Assembly (NCBI GenBank): GCA_900343135.1
Contig: OPYK01000001.1
Span: forward strand, 124,001-188,000
Direction: 5' to 3'
Source of the DNA: Atopobium massiliense
GTDB taxonomy: Bacteria; Actinomycetota; Coriobacteriia; Coriobacteriales; Atopobiaceae
DNA: 64,000 nt
Shown here: positions 56,217-64,000 of the stretch, one piece after another
How the letters are laid out: every line of letters begins with the position of its first letter
Position numbering within the stretch: the stretch's first letter is position 1
Notes under the pieces: model-generated
What the model was told of the DNA's origin: nothing
Database searches by the model: none
The model's input: the letters and a program-made list of their open reading frames with translations, nothing else
Position numbers and translations under genes: made by a program

Positions 56217-56637
56217 AGATACACCTCTCTATTCTTGTAGCACACATGTGTACAACCAATAGCTACATCGCACAGGCAAACAGGATCTGTCTACATTACT
56301 TACGTTTACGTATGACGTTTGATGCAGAAAAGTCTGTATTTGTACAACGATTCATTTTAGCTGTGTGACAGCAAAATGCACGATGTATACGGTGAGCGGA
56401 CGATATTTTTCTGTAAATAGTTTTGGTGTGCACACTTTGTAAAAATGAGTTATAGTTAATGTGATTTCGCAAAAATTCCCGCGCTATAAATACTTCATAA
56501 ATTGCCGTATGAGCTCATGTGTGCATGCAAACACAGCGTTTGGGTGGCGCTAGTATCACGCTACCCTACACCACGCAGCATACAGATATGCTTCGTATAC
56601 AAGGCTGTAAACACGCATGCCTGTAAGCACGCGCAAC
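56217..56637. other. Gap upstream of ppdK
   Basis: About 420 bases without a gene. It contains the ppdK promoter candidate at 56414-56443 with its GTGTGCACAC palindrome, leaving a leader of about 190 bases. I saw no terminator for the glycosyltransferase gene on the other side and no structured RNA I can name. Confidence 0.55.
56414..56443 (-). promoter_or_regulatory. ppdK promoter with a palindrome in the spacer
   Basis: TTTACA and TATTTA are 18 bases apart on the minus strand. The perfect palindrome GTGTGCACAC (56426-56435) sits inside the spacer, where a bound repressor or spacer-altering regulator would act. Confidence 0.5.
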
Positions 56638-58056
56638 TTAATTGTATGATGAGCGACCAAGCAGTTTGCAGACAAGACGCTTGGCACATGCTACAATACC
56701 ACGCCGCAGTACATAAAACATGGTAATAGACTGCATAGTAAGCGGCGTTTTGCCCTCTGCCGCAGCACATACCAGCTGCAACGTGCGATGCAAGACAGCA
56801 TCCTTATCAGCAATATCTGCCAGCGTTTTGGGCGTAGCATCCGTAAATGCACATAGGACGTCGCGCAAAAATACAAGCGCACGGTGCCTGGCGTCAGGCG
56901 CAAGCGAAAGCATATCAAATAACACAAAATCGCACGCCCAGCTTGCAAATGCCGCACGCTCAGCAGCAGCCCACGGTTTGTGATACCAATCGGCACAAAT
57001 AACGTCAATAACGTCAAGATGCTGCATTACTTTTTTGTAGCGCGCTTCGCTCTGTGCCGATTGCGCAGAAATGCTATGCACAACGCTGGTATCGCGCATG
57101 ACATACTCGTACAAATGCTGGGAGATAACCTGCGTTTTTGCACTACGCGGATATACGTAAAAGAACCATTCCATATCTTCGCCTAAGGAAAGCGAGGTAT
57201 GAAAACGCGCATGAGCACGCAGCAAAAATGAACGTGCATACGCCGAACGGCAAACAAATGGCTTGGTAGTTTGGCTAAACATAAGCGCGGGTGAAAACTT
57301 AAAATACATGGCTGCGTGCGGGGTTCGAAGCGCATGTATGCTTGAGAGCCACGACTCTTTTGGCACCACATCAAAGCCAAATACCAGCACGTCCCAGTGT
57401 GCTTGTATATACGTTTCCACTGCTATTTGAAACGTCGTTGGCTTATAGCTGTCGTCGGCATCCAAAAAGAGTACGAGCGTGCCGTGCGCGCGGGCAAGCC
57501 CATAATTACGCGCTGCTGAAACACCACTATTGTTTTGCGTATACATCACAAACCGCGCATCGCTCTTGCAGAAACGTGAGCATACCTGCGCGCTTGCGTC
57601 GGTTGAGCCGTCGTTAACAATAATACACTCAAAGTTGGTATGTGTTTGTGCCTGTATGCTTACAAGCGTACGCTCAATAGTATCCTCGTTATTCCACATG
57701 GGAATAATCACCGATACGCAGATAGACGCCGCCGTCTGCGGTGTGTGCATACGCTGCATATCCTGAGGATGCATAACAAATTGCATAAATTCTTTTGCTT
57801 TTTGTTGAGAAGTACGCGCAGAGCCCGCTGCACGCACGCTGGACGTAGGTGCCGTTGGTTGGTGGCGAGGTTCAGATTGCAGCTTAGGTTCGGACGCACC
57901 CTGATATTCAAGTTCAGATTCAGTCCGCAGTTCAGATTCAGGTTCAACTTGTAATTCAGATTCAGGTTCAGCCTGCGGTTCAAGTTCAAGTTCAGGCTCA
58001 ACCTGAGGTTCACCTTGTGGTTTAGCGTGTAGAGCTTCGGTATCTAAGGTACTCAT
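56638..58056 (-). CDS. Family 2 glycosyltransferase with a Glu-Pro repeat N-terminus
   Basis: The catalytic GT-A domain begins near residue 110 (SVIIPMWNNEDTIERTLVSI), with NDGSTD and the metal-binding DADDSY. The preceding 60-70 residues are a Glu-Pro/Glu-Leu repeat like that in YraN. The C-terminal 200 residues are helical and without a membrane anchor. I chose ATG 58056, which overlaps the upstream gene by four bases and has GGGAG upstream; an ATG four codons earlier is also possible. It is probably the last enzyme of the surface polysaccharide cluster; donor and acceptor are unknown. Confidence 0.85.
   Translation of the reverse strand: MSTLDTEALHAKPQGEPQVEPELELEPQAEPESELQVEPESELRTESELEYQGASEPKLQSEPRHQPTAPTSSVRAAGSARTSQQKAKEFMQFVMHPQDMQRMHTPQTAASICVSVIIPMWNNEDTIERTLVSIQAQTHTNFECIIVNDGSTDASAQVCSRFCKSDARFVMYTQNNSGVSAARNYGLARAHGTLVLFLDADDSYKPTTFQIAVETYIQAHWDVLVFGFDVVPKESWLSSIHALRTPHAAMYFKFSPALMFSQTTKPFVCRSAYARSFLLRAHARFHTSLSLGEDMEWFFYVYPRSAKTQVISQHLYEYVMRDTSVVHSISAQSAQSEARYKKVMQHLDVIDVICADWYHKPWAAAERAAFASWACDFVLFDMLSLAPDARHRALVFLRDVLCAFTDATPKTLADIADKDAVLHRTLQLVCAAAEGKTPLTMQSITMFYVLRRGIVACAKRLVCKLLGRSSYN
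57869..58013 (-). repeat. GAACCT/GAATCT repeat in the glycosyltransferase gene
   Basis: Degenerate 6- to 12-base units (TTCAGATTCA, GGTTCAACTT on the plus strand) run for about 145 bases and encode the Glu-Pro/Glu-Leu/Glu-Ser tract. They match the repeat units in yraN and, in the opposite sense, in ecfA. Confidence 0.8.
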
Positions 58057-59213
58057 CTGCGCTCCCATCGTTCCTGCAAAGCGGCGCGTACGCCACGCAA
58101 GCCGCCCAGCACAAAAGCATAGTGCAATTTTGAGCGCGTGGAATCATGCCGCCTTTCGCGTGCACGTACAAAACGCTCTGGATTAGATTGTACGGCATTT
58201 AACTGCAAAGATCGCCACGCATCAACACCTGCAAGCGAAGCGCCATACGTATCTTTAAGTGCATGTATATGCTCACTCATGCGCTTAGCAAAGGTATGCT
58301 GCATACGAGCATCAAATTTATCAAAATACCACAGCATGCCATTTGAATACACCGTCCACGACAGTGCATAAAGACGCCGCGCATAATCGGCTGCGTGATT
58401 GTGCGTACCGCTCGCCGACGCAGTATTCGCCGCGCGCCCCATGCTATCCGACCATCGAAAAATTTCATCGTACTCGCCCATAAGAGCATCTGCTTTGGTA
58501 ACATCGTGAATTGATGACGTCTCACGATCTTGTCGATAATTTATAAGAGGAACGTTGTCTACCAGGCAGCTTTCCGCGCAGGCGTACACTTTAAACACAA
58601 ACGACGTGTCTTGAAATGCGGCCCCCTTTGTGGAGCGAAAGCCAATAGCATGCGATTGCAAAAACGAACGCTTATATAACCCCGCCCACACGCTGGGCAT
58701 ACATAAGAATAACGACATCGCGCACGCACGCTCTGCATATACGGGACGGAGCGGCTTAAGCTGAGATGCACCCGTACAATACGCAACCAACCGTTGGTTA
58801 AAGGCAATATAGGGCTTTTTTGTATCGGTTTTGCTCCACCAAAACATAAACGCACCATGGTATACATCGCAACAGGTAGCATCTACGCGCGAAACCATGT
58901 GCATAAGTGCACCTTCGCGCATCACGTCATCCGACTCCAAAATGCCTATATACTCCCCGCGCGCGCGATTCAATCCACACATAAGCGTATCGCCATACCC
59001 ACTGTTTTCTTTACGAATATACAAAAAACGCGGGTCGCGATCGGCATACGATTTTGCAATTTCAACAGATTCATCGCTTGAACCGTCATCGAGCAATAGT
59101 GCTTCGTAATTGGTGTACGACTGAGCCTCAAGCGAACGCAAACATTCCTCAAGATACGCGCCAACGTTATAGATAGGAACAAGCATACTGACATGCGGCT
59201 TTGGTGTGTTCAT
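58053..59213 (-). CDS. Family 2 glycosyltransferase
   Basis: GT-A type enzyme of 386 residues: SMLVPIYNVGAYLEECLRSL, LLDDGSSDES and GILESDD (in place of DADD) mark the nucleotide-sugar site. A long C-terminal region follows with no membrane helix. The start at 59213 is uncertain: an AGCAGG lies a little far upstream; a GTG at 59291, adjacent to the previous stop, would add 26 residues. It shares its overall form, including the E-S/P-DD motif, with the next gene, so the two probably arose by duplication. Confidence 0.85.
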   Translation of the reverse strand: MNTPKPHVSMLVPIYNVGAYLEECLRSLEAQSYTNYEALLLDDGSSDESVEIAKSYADRDPRFLYIRKENSGYGDTLMCGLNRARGEYIGILESDDVMREGALMHMVSRVDATCCDVYHGAFMFWWSKTDTKKPYIAFNQRLVAYCTGASQLKPLRPVYAERACAMSLFLCMPSVWAGLYKRSFLQSHAIGFRSTKGAAFQDTSFVFKVYACAESCLVDNVPLINYRQDRETSSIHDVTKADALMGEYDEIFRWSDSMGRAANTASASGTHNHAADYARRLYALSWTVYSNGMLWYFDKFDARMQHTFAKRMSEHIHALKDTYGASLAGVDAWRSLQLNAVQSNPERFVRARERRHDSTRSKLHYAFVLGGLRGVRAALQERWERR

Positions 59214-59291
59214 ATGCAGGTACCTGCTTTCTTCTATCTCACGTGCGGGCATCCATGTGTGCGTAAGCGCCGGAAAGCGCCAGATGGGCAC

Positions 59292-60488
59292 TTATGAATG
59301 ATGGCGTCTGCGGGCAAAACGATGACCTGCAAAACGACGAAGCCCTCGTGCAACATGAGCAATACCATAGCACGAAAGTTGATGCAGTGCATCACGGCTG
59401 AGTGCTGCATAGAGCTGCTTTGAAGAATAGTGTACATTACTTGCGTTTGTGCACAGCGCAAAACGTTCTTTTGCTGCGCGCGAAATATATGGCATGCGCG
59501 CAACGATGCGCGGATCCATGCAGGCATACACGCCATTCATAAGACACAGGATTTTGTCGTGACACAGCTGAAGAGCACCTCGTGAAATAGCATCTTCAAT
59601 ATAGTTAAAACCAATAGTGTATAAGCCCTGCAAAATGCCTTCATCGGTAATATGCAAATCGCGTGCAATGGTATACATGTTATTCCAACGAATAAATGGC
59701 AAATCAAATGAACGAAGCGCTGACGACGAGCCCGCAAGTTCACTTCGGTAGTGGTAAAAGGGCGTATCGGTATACACAATGCTGCGCGCAAGACACAGCG
59801 CCTTAAAGTTAAAGGGTGTATCGACCCAGCCGCCACCTTTTTCCTCCATAAAGCGCAAATCATGTGCGCGCAAAAATTCAGCATTATACATGCACGACCA
59901 AATGGATGGATGATGCTCCAATATACGCGGATAATCGGCAAGTACAAATGGCTGATGCGTTATGCACAACTTTTTATAATAGCTGCACGGCGTTGTGTAC
60001 TCGCTTTTTGTATCGGGATTATGAACACACCAAAACGCCGATTTAACAATATCGGGATAGTCGTAGCGCACGGCAAGCGCATAGAGTTCATCATACATAT
60101 GCGCGTCTTCCCAATCGTCGGGCTCTAAAATGGCAATGTAACGCCCACGCGCCATGGCAAGGCCGCGATTTACGGTGGCTCCATATCCCTCGTTGGGCTT
60201 GTCGATAACGCGAATACGTGCATCTTTTTTAGCATGCGCGTTCATTATGGCAAGGGAATTATCGGTTGAACCATCGTTAAACACCAAAAACTCAATGCTC
60301 AGCATATCGTTTTGTTCAAGCGATGTGAGTGCCTGGTTAAGAAAACGCTCAGTGTTGTAACACGGCACAATAACGCTTACATTGAGCTGGGGTTTTTGCG
60401 ACGCAGGTGAAGCGGGTCGCAGCGGGGCTTCAATTTTTGAGGCTGCTGGTGTTGCTGCGTGTGTTGATTCCAACGTATCTAACGCCAT
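59292..60488 (-). CDS. Family 2 glycosyltransferase
   Basis: A 398-residue GT-A type enzyme with SVIVPCYNTERFLNQALTSL, FNDGSTDNS and AILEPDDW. The acidic motif EPDD parallels ESDD in its neighbour. The ATG at 60488 is chosen because TTGGAG lies upstream, in the last codons of wzt; a longer frame adds 17 residues into wzt. The order wzm-wzt-three transferases suggests a polymer made in the cytoplasm and exported by the adjacent ABC transporter. Confidence 0.88.
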   Translation of the reverse strand: MALDTLESTHAATPAASKIEAPLRPASPASQKPQLNVSVIVPCYNTERFLNQALTSLEQNDMLSIEFLVFNDGSTDNSLAIMNAHAKKDARIRVIDKPNEGYGATVNRGLAMARGRYIAILEPDDWEDAHMYDELYALAVRYDYPDIVKSAFWCVHNPDTKSEYTTPCSYYKKLCITHQPFVLADYPRILEHHPSIWSCMYNAEFLRAHDLRFMEEKGGGWVDTPFNFKALCLARSIVYTDTPFYHYRSELAGSSSALRSFDLPFIRWNNMYTIARDLHITDEGILQGLYTIGFNYIEDAISRGALQLCHDKILCLMNGVYACMDPRIVARMPYISRAAKERFALCTNASNVHYSSKQLYAALSRDALHQLSCYGIAHVARGLRRFAGHRFARRRHHS

Positions 60489-60489
60489 G

Positions 60490-61674
60490 TTAACGCTCCA
60501 AATTCTTATATGCGGCACAGACTTCTTGTGACGAACCAATTTTTACCAGCGAACCGTGCTCAATCCAGCATGCACGATTACAAATGCGTTCAACCAAATC
60601 AATTGAATGGCTTACCAGCAGCACCGTTACGTTTTGCGATTCCACAAGCTGCTGAATACGCTTTTCACACTTTTTCTGAAAGAGAAAATCGCCTACAGAT
60701 AGCGTTTCATCAACAATAAGAATATCGGGCTCGGTAATGGTTGCAATAGCAAACGCAATGCGCGCAACCATACCGCTCGAATAATTTTTGAGCGGCATAT
60801 CCATAAAGTCGCGTAGCTCGGCAAAATCGATAATTTCGTCGAAGTGCTCGTCAATGAACTCCTTTTTGTAACCAAGCAACGCGCCGTTAAGATAGATGTT
60901 TTCGGCACAGGTAAGTTCAAGGTCGAAGCCAGCACCAAGCTCAATAAGCGGCGCTATCGTGCCATGCACGTTGCAAGTACCTTTAGACGCTTCGAGCACA
61001 CCCGCGATGATTTTAAGCATGGTTGATTTACCCGAACCGTTTGTTCCAACAAGGCCAAATGCTTCGCCTTTACGCACCTGAAACGAAATGTCTTTAAGTG
61101 CATAAAACGGCTTAAAGTGCAGCTCACGCCTAAGCGCGGCAATGGCATACTCCTTAAGCGAGTTAAATTGCTCGGATGCTATGTTAAACATCATCGATAC
61201 ATGCGACACATCGATAACAACAGGACCTTGCGAGGCAGGACGACGTGAGAGAACTTGTTCGTCTTCAAAACTGTGAGGCTCGCCGCACCACACCCAGCAC
61301 GACTGCGTTTTAGTAGCGCCCGTATCATCAAACACTTCAACACTGAGCAAATAGCGGCCCTCTTCTGGAGCAATAAAACCCCAGGCAGGTTTACCTGCAG
61401 GAGCACCGCTATTACCTGCTAGATAGCCGTTATCACTCGTCCAGTGAAACCGATAGGTAAAGCCGCTCGGATGGCACAGGCCGTCGGGCGCAAAATTATA
61501 CCGCGTAAACATGTCAGCAGGCGTTTGTGCATCGATATCCTGAATGTCGATGTTTAAAATGGTTTGCTCGCCCAAAGGAAACACATCACGCGTAAGATGA
61601 ATGTACGGCGTCCAAGAAGGCTCACAAGCTGGGACAACACGCGTAAAAGTAAGAGACTGTGGTGTAGTAGACAT
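60490..61674 (-). CDS. Polysaccharide ABC transporter ATPase (Wzt-like) with an N-terminal beta domain
   Basis: The ATPase occupies about residues 152-394: Walker A GTNGSGKST (210-218), signature YSSGM, and Walker B ILIVDETLSVGD, matching the Wzt/TagH group that powers lipid-linked polysaccharide export. Residues 1-145 are an added domain that looks like an Ig-type beta sandwich (for example WGFIAPEEGRYLLSVEVFDD). Wzt proteins usually carry their extra sugar-binding domain at the C-terminus, so this placement is unusual. It lies between wzm and three glycosyltransferase genes. Confidence 0.88.
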   Translation of the reverse strand: MSTTPQSLTFTRVVPACEPSWTPYIHLTRDVFPLGEQTILNIDIQDIDAQTPADMFTRYNFAPDGLCHPSGFTYRFHWTSDNGYLAGNSGAPAGKPAWGFIAPEEGRYLLSVEVFDDTGATKTQSCWVWCGEPHSFEDEQVLSRRPASQGPVVIDVSHVSMMFNIASEQFNSLKEYAIAALRRELHFKPFYALKDISFQVRKGEAFGLVGTNGSGKSTMLKIIAGVLEASKGTCNVHGTIAPLIELGAGFDLELTCAENIYLNGALLGYKKEFIDEHFDEIIDFAELRDFMDMPLKNYSSGMVARIAFAIATITEPDILIVDETLSVGDFLFQKKCEKRIQQLVESQNVTVLLVSHSIDLVERICNRACWIEHGSLVKIGSSQEVCAAYKNLER

Positions 61675-61689
61675 ATGATCCTTTTGTTG

Positions 61690-62562
61690 TTAAATGTACA
61701 AAATAAACTTACGTTCAAAACGAGCAAACACTACCCAACCAATTGCAAGCGCTGCAAGAGAAAAGCCAATGCACCAAAGGTTAAGCTCGAGGTTTGGCAC
61801 TCGCGCATACAGTAAAATTTCACGAATATAGCGTACGTAATGGTACATGGGGTTGGCAATTTCGAGCGAAAGCAGCCAGTGGGGCAAAATACTTTCGGGA
61901 TAAAACAGTGGCGTTGCGTATGTCCATGCAGTAAGCACAATCGTCCACAAATGCATAATATCGCGGAAAAATACCGCAAGCGCACTTAACAGAAGCGAAA
62001 GACCAACACAAAACGTTCCAATGTACAGCATAAACACGGGCAAAAAGGCGGCTTGCCAGCTAGGAATAATGCCAACGACAACCATAACAATGCCCACTGC
62101 AATAAGCGAAATTGCAAAGTTTACCAGGCCAAATAAGACCTTCTCGATAGGAAACACAAAGCGGTTAATTTTAACTTTTTTGATAAGAGCAGCGTTATCC
62201 ACAATGGAGTGCATGCCTGAACCCGTGGAATCGGCCATAAGCGTAAATGCAATATTACCGAGGATAATATACAGCGGAAACGACGGGATATCCGAAGACG
62301 AAAAACGAAGCATGTTGGTAAACACCAACGCCATGACGCTCATCATAAGCAGCGGATTAAGCACGCTCCACAACACGCCTAATGCCGAGCGGCGAAATTT
62401 AAGCTTGAAGTCGCGGCTTGTAAGCTGCTGAATAATAAACAGATCACGCGCTTGAGCATACGACCAGGTGCCGCTATGTGAGACGGTTTGCGTAGGTTCA
62501 GCAGCAGACGCGGCAGTCTGCGCAGCGTCGCGCGGAGACGTGGATGGTTGATTGTTAGGCAC
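61690..62562 (-). CDS. Polysaccharide ABC transporter permease (Wzm-like)
   Basis: ABC-2 type membrane subunit that pairs with the Wzt-like ATPase. The GTG at 62562 is decided by AGGAGG five bases upstream; an open frame of 85 more codons has no site. The 290-residue protein has a short polar N-terminus, then the amphipathic entry segment (DLFIIQQLTSRDFKLKFRRS) and six membrane helices, with LGVLWSVLNPLLMM in the first, as in Wzm and TagG. It is the first gene of the cluster in transcription order. Confidence 0.88.
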   Translation of the reverse strand: MPNNQPSTSPRDAAQTAASAAEPTQTVSHSGTWSYAQARDLFIIQQLTSRDFKLKFRRSALGVLWSVLNPLLMMSVMALVFTNMLRFSSSDIPSFPLYIILGNIAFTLMADSTGSGMHSIVDNAALIKKVKINRFVFPIEKVLFGLVNFAISLIAVGIVMVVVGIIPSWQAAFLPVFMLYIGTFCVGLSLLLSALAVFFRDIMHLWTIVLTAWTYATPLFYPESILPHWLLSLEIANPMYHYVRYIREILLYARVPNLELNLWCIGFSLAALAIGWVVFARFERKFILYI

Positions 62563-62837
62563 ATATCCTCCTGTTGTAGTAATGCCAGCACTATCATCAT
62601 ACGCAGCATGGTAGCTGCAGCGCAGTGTAACAGACAAAGATAGCGTTATACACAGTGTAATATAGCGCGCATAGCGAAGCGCTGCTATTGCATAATACAC
62701 GGTAAAACTAAATAATACCGAAGGCAACTGCGCGTGCAGGCGCCCTGGGGTATAGGTCTTTTTATAAGGCTCTCTTGCTATGCGCATACGTAAGCGAGCG
62801 CTGTAAACCTTGAGCAATCAAGTTTCGTGGGCACATG
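62563..62837. other. Leader region upstream of the Wzm-like gene
   Basis: About 275 bases with no credible gene; an upstream in-frame extension of the permease runs through it without a ribosome site. Weak promoter-like boxes (TACACT, TATTAT) occur on the minus strand but none has a good -35. Confidence 0.45.
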
Positions 62838-62926
62838 TGATATACTAAACGCCAGTAAGGCGTAGCTACCGTCGGGGAGTCAGCCCCGTCGGGGTTACGT
62901 CTTACTACGTAAGATTACTCTTTTTT
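62838..62926 (+). ncRNA. Candidate structured small RNA with own promoter and terminator
   Basis: On the plus strand an extended -10 (TGA-TATACT, 62838-62846) is followed within ten bases by a compact structure: a 10-bp outer stem (62855-62864 with 62896-62905, one wobble) enclosing a CGGGG/CCCCG hairpin (62873-62888). The 3' arm of the outer stem can instead form TTACGT/ACGTAA (62895-62912) or TCTTAC/GTAAGA (62900-62914), followed by CTCTTTTTT. The two folds exclude each other, as in a riboswitch or attenuator, but no plus-strand gene follows. I cannot match it to a known RNA family. Confidence 0.55.
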
Positions 62927-63054
62927 GATAAATTGTTCATTTTACATGCATACAAATAGCAAGACTGTCTGACCTGCCTAGCAATTGGGAAAGTCTAATC
63001 CTCAATAAGGAACTTTTAGGCGTGGAATGCTTCGCATCTCGCAATATTTAGCTC

Positions 63055-63116
63055 AATAGTTATTGCAAAATTATTGCATGAGCTTTTGGCGGGAAAATAA
63101 TTGAATAGTTATTGCA
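63055..63116 (+). repeat. Iteron-like repeats of TTATTGCA
   Basis: AATAGTTATTGCA occurs exactly at 63055-63067 and 63104-63116, with a third TTATTGCA at 63071-63078. The surrounding 250 bases are AT-rich and hold no gene. The same half-site forms the palindrome at 43992-44011. Confidence 0.65.
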
Positions 63117-63178
63117 CCAGTTAAACACTGGTAATTTACACTTATGCACACTTAGCGCACCATACTATAAAAACAGAT

Positions 63179-63205
63179 AAAAAAAGAGCGCCTTTTGGAC
63201 GCTCT
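63179..63205 (-). terminator. Terminator of tRNA-Cys
   Basis: On the minus strand AGAGCGTCC pairs with GGCGCTCT (one bulged T) across AAAA, followed by seven T residues. Confidence 0.92.
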
Positions 63206-63221
63206 ACCTGCGAATTTGCGT

Positions 63222-63295
63222 TGGAGGCGAGACCCGGATTCGAACCGGGGATAAAGGCTTTGCAGGCCTCTGCCTTACCACTTGGCCATCTCGCC
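63222..63295 (-). tRNA. tRNA-Cys (anticodon GCA)
   Basis: Acceptor GGCGAGA with TCTCGCC, anticodon stem GAGGC/GCCTT with loop CTGCAAA, T arm CCCGG/CCGGG, discriminator T and an encoded CCA. It lies between two terminators, downstream of tRNA-Gly. Confidence 0.97.
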
Positions 63296-63299
63296 GTAT

Positions 63300-63323
63300 A
63301 AAAAAGGCCGAATATATCCGGCC
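63300..63323 (-). terminator. Terminator between tRNA-Gly and tRNA-Cys
   Basis: GGCCG and CGGCC pair across GATATATT on the minus strand, followed by six T residues. It would reduce transcription from tRNA-Gly into tRNA-Cys. Confidence 0.85.
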
Positions 63324-63334
63324 GTTAAAATCAA

Positions 63335-63410
63335 TGGAGCGGGCTACGGGGTTCGAACCCGCGACCTCAACCTTGGCAAGGTTGCGCGCTACCAACTGCG
63401 CTAAGCCCGC
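63335..63410 (-). tRNA. tRNA-Gly (anticodon GCC)
   Basis: Acceptor GCGGGCT with AGCCCGC, anticodon stem CAACC/GGTTG with loop TTGCCAA, T arm GCGGG/CCCGT-type pairing, and an encoded CCA. It is the first gene after the promoter at 63424-63452. Confidence 0.97.
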
Positions 63411-63423
63411 GAACGCAAGAAGT

Positions 63424-63452
63424 ACTATACGCAAGATTTACCGTCGGCGCAA
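63424..63452 (-). promoter_or_regulatory. Promoter of tRNA-Gly
   Basis: TTGCGC and TATAGT with a 17-base spacer on the minus strand. The start point would fall about seven bases before the tRNA. Confidence 0.75.
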
Positions 63453-63572
63453 GCCTTAATACGAAAAAATTTTGAATTGGTTTCTCAAAAAAATGAGACA
63501 CGCCAAAAAATACCTAACTTAAGCTGTGCAAACGGCAGATTAGAAACAAAGTAACAATGAGTTGACACGAAG

Positions 63573-63995
63573 TTACACCTTAAGCAACTTCACAAGATGA
63601 ACACGTGTGCCACGATGACATACACGCTTGGTGATAGAAACTTCATCAACCAAAATACGCATAAGCTGAATACCACGACCGCGCTCGGCATAGCTATGCT
63701 CCGGTGCAGACGGCGCGGTTTGTGCATTATCCAGGGCAAAACCCTGCCCACAATCGGATACATCCATCGCAACCCTATCGGCATACACAGAAATTTGCAC
63801 CATAGCGCAATCACTGTGCGCGTGGTCGGCAACGTTGCCCATAGCCTCACCTATGGCGAGCATCATATCAAAACGCATATCATCGCTGCATTGGATGTCG
63901 TTTAACACATCCTGCACACGCGCACGCGTGGCGGCTAAATCGCTGGTAGTTATTTCGACAACACGCTGCCATAGCGCTTCAGCATGAGTATCCAC
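63573..63995 (-). CDS. RsbW/SpoIIAB-like serine kinase ATPase, possibly cut at the window edge
   Basis: Histidine-kinase-like ATPase fold of the anti-sigma factor type: the N-box EAMGNVADHAH, G1 box DCGQGF and G2 box RGRGIQLM are all present in order in 140 residues. Such proteins bind a sigma factor or phosphorylate an anti-anti-sigma partner. A GTG at 63995 is the first possible start in view, but the frame remains open to the window edge, so the true start may lie outside. No partner gene is visible. Confidence 0.85.
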   Translation of the reverse strand: MDTHAEALWQRVVEITTSDLAATRARVQDVLNDIQCSDDMRFDMMLAIGEAMGNVADHAHSDCAMVQISVYADRVAMDVSDCGQGFALDNAQTAPSAPEHSYAERGRGIQLMRILVDEVSITKRVCHRGTRVHLVKLLKV

Positions 63996-64000
63996 ATCGG

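Noticed and set aside
62563-62817. 85-codon N-terminal extension of the Wzm-like permease
   Set aside because: AGGAGG lies five bases before the GTG at 62562, and the extension has no ribosome site and unusual composition.
63055-63410. Integration (att) site at tRNA-Cys or tRNA-Gly
   Set aside because: No copy of a tRNA 3' end is found in the flanking sequence and no integrase or phage gene is near; xerC at 46 kb has core synteny.
63483-63508. GTTTCTC/GAGAC hairpin after the RsbW-like gene as a terminator
   Set aside because: The stem is only about five A/T-rich pairs with the T-run in the loop, not after it.

Overview
The window reads as a stretch of a mid-GC chromosome from a Coriobacteriia-type actinobacterium, most likely an Eggerthellales relative such as Cryptobacterium. 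This is inferred from the ileS T-box leader, the gene families and their order, and was not checked by a search. Almost every base is coding or recognisably regulatory. I see no rRNA, insertion sequence, prophage or CRISPR array. Genes lie on the minus strand from 1 to about 24.9 kb, on the plus strand from 25.2 to 34.3 kb, and on the minus strand again to the right end.

Left minus block (1-24.9 kb): ileS (3' end off the window) behind a T-box leader; nadD and obg; an ECF transporter (ecfT, a double-ATPase ecfA, and a TrpP-like S-component) behind a complete tryptophan attenuator (leader peptide with three consecutive Trp codons, antiterminator, terminator); a ThrE-family exporter; rplU-rpmA; a protein of unknown function; the rod-shape cluster mreB-mreC-mreD-mrdA-rodA; a TPR membrane protein; a cyclophilin; a zinc-ribbon membrane protein; and a CtpE-like P-type ATPase.

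Plus block (25.2-34.3 kb): a promoter, tRNA-Arg(CCG), then tyrA-aroB-aroA-aroC-pheA-aroE/aroK and, after a 231-base gap, aroQ. This set covers the shikimate pathway after DAHP synthase and the branches to prephenate, tyrosine and phenylalanine. Two fusions stand out: shikimate dehydrogenase with shikimate kinase, and a glucose-type PTS EIIB domain with type II dehydroquinase, the latter apparently very unusual.

Right minus block (34.5-64 kb): proS, ispG, rseP, dxr, cdsA, uppS, frr, pyrH, tsf and rpsB (isoprenoid, lipid and translation genes); xerC, trmFO, dprA, comM, yraN, rnhB and rplS; ppdK; a polysaccharide cluster of three family-2 glycosyltransferases and a Wzt/Wzm-type exporter; a plus-strand structured RNA candidate; tRNA-Cys and tRNA-Gly, each with its own terminator; and an RsbW-like ATPase at the edge.

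The best candidates for undescribed biology are the EIIB-AroQ fusion, the tryptophan attenuator over an ECF transporter operon that runs toward obg, the structured RNA near 62.85 kb, and a GAACCT-type repeat that appears in three unrelated genes and is read in opposite senses.
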